NCBI GenBank assembly: GCA_023437285.1
Contig: JAEZGP010000232.1
Location: forward strand, 1 to 13,132
Source of the DNA: Actinomycetes bacterium
GTDB taxonomy: Bacteria > Actinomycetota > Actinomycetes > Mycobacteriales > Micromonosporaceae
DNA: 13,132 bases
Reading direction: 5' to 3'
Positions within the stretch are counted from its first letter, which is position 1. Every line of letters begins with the position of its first letter. Positions 6,776 through 12,538 of this stretch are shown here, in pieces. A program made the position numbers and the translations under genes. A model generated the notes under the pieces. That model searched no databases. It saw nothing but the letters and a program-made list of their open reading frames with translations, and was not told the origin of the DNA.

Positions 6776-7287
6776 CACCCACGCTCCTCGTCGCCGACCG
6801 TACGCTCGGTGCGCACATACACGCTGCGCTCCCGGATGACCAGCGTGCCGCCCTCGTCGCGGAACTCGGTGATCTTCTCGATGAAGGTCAGCCGGCCGCC
6901 GCGGCTGCCCTGCTTGTGCCAGGTCCGACCCCAGTCCGTACGCGCCGAGAGGCGTTGGCCGGGCCGGACCGGGGCCAGGTACTCGAAGTGCTCCTCGGCG
7001 TGGAAGCCGGTGCCCTTCGACTCGCCGGTGTCCTCGCTGTTGCCGAGGGCCCGCCGGGGCGTTCCGGGAGTGCTGGCCGAGCCGAACCACGGCTGTCCGG
7101 GCGTCGGCCGCATCGGGTAACCCGGTTGGAACTGGGCGGCCGCGATGGCGAAGGTGGGCGGGACGGCGGTGATCGCGGTTTCGGCCGACGGCGGCTCGAA
7201 CGCGGGGTTCGGGTCGCCGATGGCGCGGGCGAACATGGTGACGTGGCCAGCTTCGACGGGGAAGGTCCAGGACGTCACCGGACTCAC
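6775..7287 (-). CDS. MaoC N-terminal-like dehydratase (FAS1-DH region), probable non-catalytic partner
   Basis: A 170-residue protein of the MaoC_dehydrat_N type. It begins with FPVEAGHVTMFARAIGDPNP (residues 9-28) and ends with strands such as IRERSVYVRTER (151-162), both common to this family. The motif corresponding to GDxNPLH reads GDPNPAF, so the catalytic His is Phe30. The protein therefore probably provides substrate binding and stability to the catalytic MaoC subunit encoded next. This mirrors the one-active-site arrangement known for mycobacterial ChsH1-ChsH2. GTG 7287 overlaps the SDR stop in GTGA. A second GTG at 7278 would shorten the protein by three residues. The family is confident; the loss of catalysis is inferred from one motif. 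Confidence 0.82.
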   Translation of the reverse strand: MSPVTSWTFPVEAGHVTMFARAIGDPNPAFEPPSAETAITAVPPTFAIAAAQFQPGYPMRPTPGQPWFGSASTPGTPRRALGNSEDTGESKGTGFHAEEHFEYLAPVRPGQRLSARTDWGRTWHKQGSRGGRLTFIEKITEFRDEGGTLVIRERSVYVRTERTVGDEERG

Positions 7288-8240
7288 ACCTTGGCCGGCG
7301 CGTCGGGGGCGACCTTCGGCTTCGACCAGCCCTGGTATCGGGCGCGGGCCAGCAGGTCGGGGACGACGTCGTCGAGTTCGGCCACCTCCCAGCGCGCACC
7401 CTTGTCCGCCTTCGGTCCTTCCTGCCACGGCTCGGCGACCGCCACCTGGCCGCCCGCGACGAAGAAGACCCGCCCGGTGATGCCGCGGGCGGCATCGGTA
7501 CCGAGCCAGGTCACCATGGGCGCCACGTTCTCGGGAGCGATGGCGTTGAAGGTGTCCTCGGGCAGGTCCACGTACTGCTGGGCGAACGGCCGGTCCTCGG
7601 TCATCCGGCTCAGCGCCGTCGGCGAGATCGCGTTGACCGCGACCCCGTACCGTTGGAGTTCCTGCGCGGCGATGATGGTCAGGGCCGCGATGCCGGCCTT
7701 GGCCGCACCGTAGTTGGACTGCCCGGGGTTGCCGATCAGCCCCGAGTGCGACGAGGTGTTGATGACCCGTACGTCCTGCTCGGCCCCCGACTTGGCCTTG
7801 GCCTTCCAGTGCACGGCCGCGTGGTGCATGGTCAGGAACGTGCCCCGCAGGTGCACCCGGATGACGTCGTCCCACTCGTCGACCGACATGTTGGCCAGCG
7901 TGCGGTCGCGCAGGATGCCGGCGTTGTTGACGAGCACGTCGAGCTGTCCCCAGGTGTCGAGCGCCGTCGCGATGAGCCGCTGCGCGCCGGCCGGGTCCGA
8001 GACGTCGTCCGCGTTGGCTACGGCCTCGCCGCCCATGGCCCGGATCTCCTCGACGACCGCGTTGGCGGCCTCCGACGTCGGCCCCTGGCCGTGAACGTCC
8101 ACGCCGTAGTCGTTGACGACGACGCGCGCCCCGTGGCGGGCGTACTCGAGGGCCTCGCCACGGCCGATGCCACGGCCGGCTCCGGTGACGATGACGACCT
8201 TCCCGACACAGCGACGTTCCAGGGGACTGCGACGTTCCAT
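7284..8240 (-). CDS. SDR, MFE-2/HSD17B4-like (3R)-hydroxyacyl-CoA dehydrogenase
   Basis: A 318-residue SDR, about 60 longer than the classical size, as in the dehydrogenase domain of peroxisomal multifunctional enzyme 2. Motifs are TGAGRGIG (residues 19-26), Asp44 in VVVNDYG for NAD preference, NNAG (105-108), Ser164, Tyr177 and Lys181. The C-terminal tail after residue 265 (about 50 residues, basic and proline-rich) is the extension common to this group. It probably oxidises the (R)-3-hydroxyacyl-CoA made by the MaoC pair; Hsd4A-type sterol enzymes have the same architecture. ATG 8240 has GGGAG six bases upstream. It is the first gene of the operon 8240-4058. A promoter and a tandem operator-like repeat lie in the 90-base gap before it. 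Its first codons include an 11-bp direct repeat. Confidence 0.9.
   Translation of the reverse strand: MERRSPLERRCVGKVVIVTGAGRGIGRGEALEYARHGARVVVNDYGVDVHGQGPTSEAANAVVEEIRAMGGEAVANADDVSDPAGAQRLIATALDTWGQLDVLVNNAGILRDRTLANMSVDEWDDVIRVHLRGTFLTMHHAAVHWKAKAKSGAEQDVRVINTSSHSGLIGNPGQSNYGAAKAGIAALTIIAAQELQRYGVAVNAISPTALSRMTEDRPFAQQYVDLPEDTFNAIAPENVAPMVTWLGTDAARGITGRVFFVAGGQVAVAEPWQEGPKADKGARWEVAELDDVVPDLLARARYQGWSKPKVAPDAPAKV
8211..8239. repeat. 11-bp direct repeat at the 5' end of the SDR gene
   Basis: GCGACGTTCCA occurs at 8211-8221 and again at 8229-8239, an 18-base (six-codon) period. On the coding strand this gives a repeated Glu-Arg-Arg at residues 2-4 and 8-10, just before the first beta strand. 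It looks like a small in-frame duplication that lengthened the N-terminus. Confidence 0.75.
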
Positions 8241-8256
8241 GGCGCTCTCCCAGTCA

Positions 8257-8277
8257 AATCATTTAGCTCATTTAGCT
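8257..8277 (-). promoter_or_regulatory. Operator-like site: shared 12-mer plus tandem 9-bp repeat upstream of the SDR operon
   Basis: On the coding (minus) strand 8268-8257 reads AGCTAAATGATT, identical to a site at the monooxygenase start and one base different from a site between the two acyl-CoA dehydrogenases. Reading plus, CATTTAGCT is repeated head-to-tail at 8260-8268 and 8269-8277. It sits just downstream of the probable -10 element, where a bound repressor would block transcription start or escape. Confidence 0.6.
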
Positions 8278-8284
8278 TGGACTC

Positions 8285-8313
8285 ATCGAAGCATCGGGCG
8301 CCAGGCGCGTCAA
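8285..8313 (-). promoter_or_regulatory. Probable sigma-70-type promoter of the SDR-MaoC-DUF35-thiolase operon
   Basis: On the minus strand, TTGACG (8313-8308) is followed after 17 bases by TTCGAT (8290-8285). The start site would fall near 8278, about 38 bases before ATG 8240 and at the edge of the operator-like repeat. The -35 is good and the -10 is weak. It separates the operon from the acyl-CoA dehydrogenase gene ending at 8331, although read-through is possible because no terminator is seen. Confidence 0.45.
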
Positions 8314-8330
8314 GGCTGTGTAGTGCGAAG

Positions 8331-9527
8331 TCAGCGCGGCAGCCCGAGGGCGGTCGTCGCGATGACGTCGCGCTGGATCTCGCTCGTGCCGCCGCCGATG
8401 CGGTGCAGCAGGGACAGCAGCAGGCCCTCGGAGAAGTGGCCGTGCAGGACGGCGTCCGGGTCCTGCGGCAGCAGCATCCCGGGCAGGCCGAGCACGTCGG
8501 CCCCGACCGAGCGCACCTCGACGGCCAACTCGGAGTGGTAGAGCTTGGACAGTGAGGCGATTCCCGGCGTCAACGCGCGCTCGGCCTGCAGGTGGGCGAT
8601 GCGGTACGACAGCGCCCGACCCATCTCCACCTTCTCGATGACGCGAGCCACCGCGGCCCGCTTCCCGGGATCCAGCAACGGGTTGCCCGGCCCCTGCCGA
8701 TGACACCACTCGACGAGCTCATCGAGGTAGCGCTGGGCCTGCGCCGCCCGGGTCACGTTGGTGCGCTCGGCATTGAGCAGCGCCTTGGCCACCCGCCAGC
8801 CCTCCCCGTCGCCCCCGACGAGCTGGTCGGCCGGGACCCGCACGTCGTCGAAGAACTCCTCCGCGAACGTCGGGTAACCGGTCATCGACCGGATCGGCCG
8901 CCGGATGATGCCCTCGCTCGCCATGTCGACCAGAAAGAACGAGATGCCGTCCTGGCGCTTGCCCGCCACCGGCGAGGTCCGTGCCAGGACAAAGATCCAG
9001 TCGGCCAGCATGCCGTTGCTGGTCCAGGTCTTGTGCCCGTTGAGCACGTACTCGTCGCCGTCGCGCCGGGCGGTCATGCGCAGCGCGGCGAGGTCCGATC
9101 CCGCACCGACCTCGGAGTAGCCCTGGGCCCACATCCGTTCGGAGCGCGCGATGAGGGGAAGGTGCTCGGCCTGCTGCTTGGCGGTGCCGTAGGCCATCAG
9201 TACCGGGGCCAGCATGTTGACGCCGTTGTTGTTGACGATCGGGGCGCCCGCGTAGGCCAGCTCCTCCCGAATGACCACCTGTTGCACGACGTCGAGACCG
9301 CCGCCGCCATGCTCGACCGGCCAGTGCGGCACGAACCACCCCTGCTCGTGCAACGCCCGGCAGAACTGGACCGCCCGCTCGTGGCTCTCGCGGGGCAGGT
9401 AGTCGGCGTTGGCCGCGGTCCGGCGGAACTCGTCGTCGAGGTGTTCGGCCAGCCACGACCGGACCCGCTCGCGCAGGCGCTCGGCCTCCGGATCGGTGTC
9501 GAGGCTCACCACTTGTCGCAACGGCAT
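8331..9527 (-). CDS. Acyl-CoA dehydrogenase, FadE26/FadE28-like subunit
   Basis: A 398-residue ACAD. It has the FAD-contact phrase YSEVGAGSD at residues 137-145 (Val where Pro is usual), HKTWTSNG at 165-172 and the C-terminal IGGGTSEIQRDVIA at 377-390. As in the alpha-type subunits of actinobacterial heterotetrameric ACADs, it lacks the usual 'R-x-QFG-x-PI' segment. The divergent neighbour (9572-10687) does have that segment, so the two may form one alpha2beta2 enzyme. The reaction would be alpha,beta-desaturation of an acyl-CoA using FAD, passing electrons to ETF. ATG 9527 was chosen; it has no ribosome site but lies six bases after a TAAGAT -10-like element, so the mRNA may be leaderless. 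A GTG in the sixth codon is a weaker option. Confidence 0.9.
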   Translation of the reverse strand: MPLRQVVSLDTDPEAERLRERVRSWLAEHLDDEFRRTAANADYLPRESHERAVQFCRALHEQGWFVPHWPVEHGGGGLDVVQQVVIREELAYAGAPIVNNNGVNMLAPVLMAYGTAKQQAEHLPLIARSERMWAQGYSEVGAGSDLAALRMTARRDGDEYVLNGHKTWTSNGMLADWIFVLARTSPVAGKRQDGISFFLVDMASEGIIRRPIRSMTGYPTFAEEFFDDVRVPADQLVGGDGEGWRVAKALLNAERTNVTRAAQAQRYLDELVEWCHRQGPGNPLLDPGKRAAVARVIEKVEMGRALSYRIAHLQAERALTPGIASLSKLYHSELAVEVRSVGADVLGLPGMLLPQDPDAVLHGHFSEGLLLSLLHRIGGGTSEIQRDVIATTALGLPR

Positions 9528-9533
9528 GCCAAA

Positions 9534-9539
9534 ATCTTA
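9534..9539 (-). promoter_or_regulatory. -10 element (TAAGAT) of the leftward acyl-CoA dehydrogenase, leaderless geometry
   Basis: TAAGAT on the minus strand fits the actinobacterial TANNNT pattern. The A of ATG 9527 is the seventh base after it, the usual start-site distance. With no Shine-Dalgarno sequence before the ATG, this suggests leaderless translation. The shared 12-mer occupies the region just upstream. Confidence 0.5.
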
Positions 9540-9544
9540 TGCTG

Positions 9545-9556
9545 AGCTAAATCATT
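9545..9556 (+). promoter_or_regulatory. Shared operator-like 12-mer between the divergent acyl-CoA dehydrogenases
   Basis: AGCTAAATCATT differs in one base from AGCTAAATGATT at 8257-8268 and 12463-12474. The two preceding bases TG also match the SDR site. It lies in the 44-base gap between the two divergent starts, upstream of the leftward -10 and downstream of a possible rightward -10 (TATGCT, 9538-9543). A single bound protein could therefore control both genes. Confidence 0.6.
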
Positions 9557-9561
9557 CTACT

Positions 9562-9567
9562 AGGAGG
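9562..9567 (+). promoter_or_regulatory. Ribosome binding site of the rightward acyl-CoA dehydrogenase
   Basis: AGGAGG lies four bases before GTG 9572 and fixes this start. The contrast with the divergent partner, which has no such site, is clear. Confidence 0.7.
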
Positions 9568-9571
9568 CCCG

Positions 9572-10687
9572 GTGAGCGACTTCTCGTGGAGCTCCGACCA
9601 ACAGCAGTTCCGGCAGAGCGTGCGTCGGTTCTTCGCCACTCACTCGGACGAGCCGGCGGTGCGCCGGGCCATGGCCACCCCCGAGGGCCACGACCCCACG
9701 GTGTGGGCCGCGATGGCGTCCCAGCTCGGGGTGCAGGGCCTGGCGATCCCCGAAGCGTACGGCGGTGGCGGCTTCACCATCGCCGAAGCGGCGATCGTGC
9801 ACGAGGAGGCCGGCCGCGTGCTGCTGTGCGGCCCGCTACTCGCCTCCGCCTCCCTGGCCGCACCGGCGCTGACGCGCATCGGCGGTGAAGCCGCCGAGCG
9901 CTATCTGCCGGACATCGCGTCCGGCGCGTGCGTCGCGACCCTCGCCCTGAACGAGCCGGCCGGCGCCTGGTCGGCCCGGAGCACGACCACCGCGGCCCAC
10001 CCGATCGGCGCGGGCCGGTACGCGCTCACCGGGGTCAAGGCGTACGTGCTCGACGGCGCGCTCGCCGACCTCCTCCTGGTCGCGGCGCGCACGGACGAGG
10101 GGCCGGGGCTGTTCGCCGTCGCCGCCGACGCCGACGGGCTCGTCCGTACCCCCCAGCAGACCCTCGACCCGACCCGTCGACTGGCCCGCATCGAACTCCG
10201 GGACTGCCCGGGCACCCTCCTCGCGGCGGCCGGCGACGCTGAGGCGAGCATCGCCGCGGCGCTGACGACCGGCGCGATCGCCCTGGCCGCCGAGCAGGTC
10301 GGCGGATCGGAGCGGGCCCTTGAACTGAGCGTCGACCACGCCAAGCTGCGCGAGCAGTTCGGTAAACCCATCGGCGCCTTCCAGGCCATCCGCCACCGGC
10401 TCGCCGACCTCTACCTGGCGGTCGAGACGGCCCGCTCGGTGGCCACCCACGCGGCCCTGGTCGCGGCGCGCGGCGGGGACGCCACCGCGCTCGCCCACCT
10501 GGCCCGATCGGCCTGTTCGCGGGCCTACCGGGACGTTAGCGAGGCGATGATCCAGGTGCACGGCGCGACCGGATTCACCTGGGAGCACGTCTCGCAGCTG
10601 TACTACAAGCGAGCCCGCTGCGACGCGGAGCTGCTCGGCAGCCCCGACGAGCACCGCACGGCGCTTGCCGCAGCGGTCGGCCTGTAG
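9572..10687 (+). CDS. Acyl-CoA dehydrogenase, FadE27/FadE29-like subunit
   Basis: A 371-residue ACAD. LREQFGKPIGAFQAIRHRLAD at residues 259-279 is the family's FAD/dimer segment. HGATGFTWEHVSQLYYKRA (330-348) is the C-terminal signature of the beta-type subunits of sterol side-chain ACADs. The usual 'SEPGAGSD' loop is poor here (NEPAGAWSA, 127-135), suggesting that this subunit alone binds FAD incompletely and needs a partner. The divergent ACAD with the complementary features is the natural candidate. GTG 9572 has a strong AGGAGG site. It ends 11 bases before the stop of the convergent monooxygenase gene, with no visible terminator. Confidence 0.9.
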   Translation: MSDFSWSSDQQQFRQSVRRFFATHSDEPAVRRAMATPEGHDPTVWAAMASQLGVQGLAIPEAYGGGGFTIAEAAIVHEEAGRVLLCGPLLASASLAAPALTRIGGEAAERYLPDIASGACVATLALNEPAGAWSARSTTTAAHPIGAGRYALTGVKAYVLDGALADLLLVAARTDEGPGLFAVAADADGLVRTPQQTLDPTRRLARIELRDCPGTLLAAAGDAEASIAAALTTGAIALAAEQVGGSERALELSVDHAKLREQFGKPIGAFQAIRHRLADLYLAVETARSVATHAALVAARGGDATALAHLARSACSRAYRDVSEAMIQVHGATGFTWEHVSQLYYKRARCDAELLGSPDEHRTALAAAVGL

Positions 10688-10698
10688 ACGCGCAGCGG

Positions 10699-12468
10699 TC
10701 AGGACCGAGACAGGCCCAGCAGGTCGGCCTTGATCTCCAGGGCGAGGTACCGGGAACGCTGCCGGCAGGAGGCGAGGCTGCCGGCGGCGAACCACAGGCC
10801 AGGCTGCGGGGTGCGCTTCCAGACGTTGGCCACCTCACCCGTCTCGTCCAGGCCCCAGATCTGACCGACCCGTCCCGCCACCTCGGCTCCGAAGTACCGC
10901 TCGACCGCGGCGCCCATCGGTTGGTACCCGGTCGCCAGGATGATGGCGTCCACGTGCGGCGCCGTGCCGTCCCGGAACCGGATCGCGCGCGGCGCGAACC
11001 CCTCGACGTCCGACCACTGCCGCAGGCCGACCTGACCGGAGATGATGAGGTCGCAGGCGCCGACGTTGATGTAGTAGCCGCCGCCGCGACGCAGGTACTT
11101 GCTCAGCATGCCGCCGCCGTCCTCGGCGTAGTCGGTCCGGAACCCCTTGTCGTTCAGCTGCCGGATCAGGTCCCGGTCCAGCTCACGCATCCGGTCGGTC
11201 AACAGTTGCTGCGATCGCAGCGCGTACGGCGGTGGCGTCGACACGGCGAGCAGGTCGACGTCGTCCAGACTGCGACCTTCGTGATAGATGCGGGAGGGCA
11301 ACCGTCCCGCCGGCTCCAGCCCGATGACCGTCGTGGAGCCCCGCTGGAGCATCGTGACGTCGGCGCCCCACCGGTGGAGTTCCTGCGCCACGTCGTGGGC
11401 GCTGTTGCCGGTGCCGACCACGACCACGCTCTGTCCGGCGTAGGGGGCACCGTTGACGAACTCGGTGGTGTGCCGCACGTCGCCAGCGAAGTCGGACAGC
11501 CCCGGGATGTCGGGGCGGTACGGGATCCCGCTCACCCCGGTGGCCATCACGATGTGCCGCGGCCGCACCACCCGCTCCGTACCGCAGGCCTGGCGCAGCG
11601 TGACCGTCCAGCGCCCCTCGTCGACGTCGAACGCGCCCGACACGAGTTCGGTGCCGGCCCAATAGTTGATCTCCATGGCCTCGACGTAGATCTCGAACCA
11701 GTTGGCCAACTGGTCCTTGGGCAGGAACGTGGGGAAGCTGTCCGGGAACTCCAGGTACGGCAGGTGGCACGTCCAGGTCTCGTTGTGCAGGGCCAGCATG
11801 TGGTAGCGCTGGCGCCAGTTGTCGCCGATGCGCGGCCACTTGTCGACCACGAGGGTGTCCACCTCCAGGTGGTTCAGCCGCGCGGCCACGCCGAGCCCGG
11901 CCTGCCCGCCCCCGACCACGAGGACGTCGGGTTCACGGTCGCGGTAGGCGACGGCCCACTCCCGCATGTCCCGCCAGTTGGCGCCCGGCGCCACGTGCTC
12001 GTAGTCGCCGCCCCGGCGACGGTTCGCGCCCCGTCGCTCCTCGTGCCCGATGATCTCCTCAAGGGCCGTCGACAGGGTCCAGCCGCGGTACGCGCCGTCG
12101 CTTTCCACCAGCCGGACGATCCCCCGGCCCCGGCCGTGCCTGGTGGTGAACGCCAGGAAGATCTCCAGGCACTCGCGTCCGACCCGGGTCACCCACTCCG
12201 GAGTCCCGGCGATCGTGACGCGCACGGGCGAGACGTTCGCCAGCCGCTCGCGCAGCGCGCGTACGACCTCGGCACGCGGGCTGGTCGAGGACGTCGTCCA
12301 ACTCATCAACACCAGATCGCGCCACGCTGCCTGCTCGATGAAGAGATCCTCGAAGGCGGCGGCCGGGCCACGGTCGAGGGCCGCCTGCAGGCGATCGACC
12401 CAGGCGGCGGCGATGTCGCCTGGCCCGGGCCGGTGCGCGAGGAGCCCGATCTGATTGTTCTGAATCAT
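10699..12468 (-). CDS. Flavin-containing monooxygenase with N-terminal NTF2-like domain
   Basis: A 589-residue two-domain protein. Residues about 15-140 resemble an NTF2/SnoaL-like fold (WVDRLQAALDRGPAAAFEDLF, WRDLVLMSW and a later GWTLSTALEEI). From 180 on it is a class B flavin monooxygenase: FAD site VVGGGQAGLG (184-193), FMO fingerprint FAGDVRHTTEF (327-337), NADPH site GTGNSAHD (352-359) and LATGYQP (511-517). The fingerprint ends in Phe, as in FMO/YUCCA-type enzymes, rather than the Trp of Baeyer-Villiger enzymes. It would use NADPH and O2 to oxygenate a small molecule, perhaps an early step before beta-oxidation; the substrate is unknown. ATG 12468 has no ribosome site and lies six bases after a CATGAT hexamer, so it may be leaderless. 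The shared 12-mer overlaps its start codon. Confidence 0.88.
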   Translation of the reverse strand: MIQNNQIGLLAHRPGPGDIAAAWVDRLQAALDRGPAAAFEDLFIEQAAWRDLVLMSWTTSSTSPRAEVVRALRERLANVSPVRVTIAGTPEWVTRVGRECLEIFLAFTTRHGRGRGIVRLVESDGAYRGWTLSTALEEIIGHEERRGANRRRGGDYEHVAPGANWRDMREWAVAYRDREPDVLVVGGGQAGLGVAARLNHLEVDTLVVDKWPRIGDNWRQRYHMLALHNETWTCHLPYLEFPDSFPTFLPKDQLANWFEIYVEAMEINYWAGTELVSGAFDVDEGRWTVTLRQACGTERVVRPRHIVMATGVSGIPYRPDIPGLSDFAGDVRHTTEFVNGAPYAGQSVVVVGTGNSAHDVAQELHRWGADVTMLQRGSTTVIGLEPAGRLPSRIYHEGRSLDDVDLLAVSTPPPYALRSQQLLTDRMRELDRDLIRQLNDKGFRTDYAEDGGGMLSKYLRRGGGYYINVGACDLIISGQVGLRQWSDVEGFAPRAIRFRDGTAPHVDAIILATGYQPMGAAVERYFGAEVAGRVGQIWGLDETGEVANVWKRTPQPGLWFAAGSLASCRQRSRYLALEIKADLLGLSRS

Positions 12469-12474
12469 TTAGCT
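12463..12474 (-). promoter_or_regulatory. Shared operator-like 12-mer overlapping the monooxygenase start
   Basis: On the coding strand this reads AGCTAAATGATT, identical to the site before the SDR operon. It includes ATG 12468 and lies directly after a -10-like CATGAT (12480-12475). A protein bound here would block transcription initiation. Confidence 0.6.
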
Positions 12475-12487
12475 ATCATGACATGAT
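12475..12487. promoter_or_regulatory. 13-bp palindrome upstream of the monooxygenase gene
   Basis: ATCATGACATGAT is a perfect inverted repeat of 6-base arms around one base. It abuts the shared 12-mer and covers the expected -10 region. It is a candidate binding site for the GntR/UTRA protein encoded immediately upstream; this is inferred from position only. A second perfect palindrome, CCGGTACCGG, lies at 12499-12508. Confidence 0.45.
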
Positions 12488-12538
12488 CTCGTCCATGACC
12501 GGTACCGGGACAGGCCGCGGGCGGCGGTCAAGCCCAGG

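Noticed and set aside
10699..12468. Baeyer-Villiger monooxygenase
   Set aside because: The fingerprint FxGxxxHxxx ends in Phe (FAGDVRHTTEF), where Baeyer-Villiger enzymes have Trp followed by Pro or Asp. The general FMO call is safer.
10921..12486. A 521-codon open frame on the plus strand opposite the monooxygenase
   Set aside because: It mirrors the monooxygenase codons, a common artefact of GC-rich third positions. Its translation is rich in Arg/Pro/His/Asp with no recognisable domain, and the opposite strand has clear FAD and NADPH motifs.
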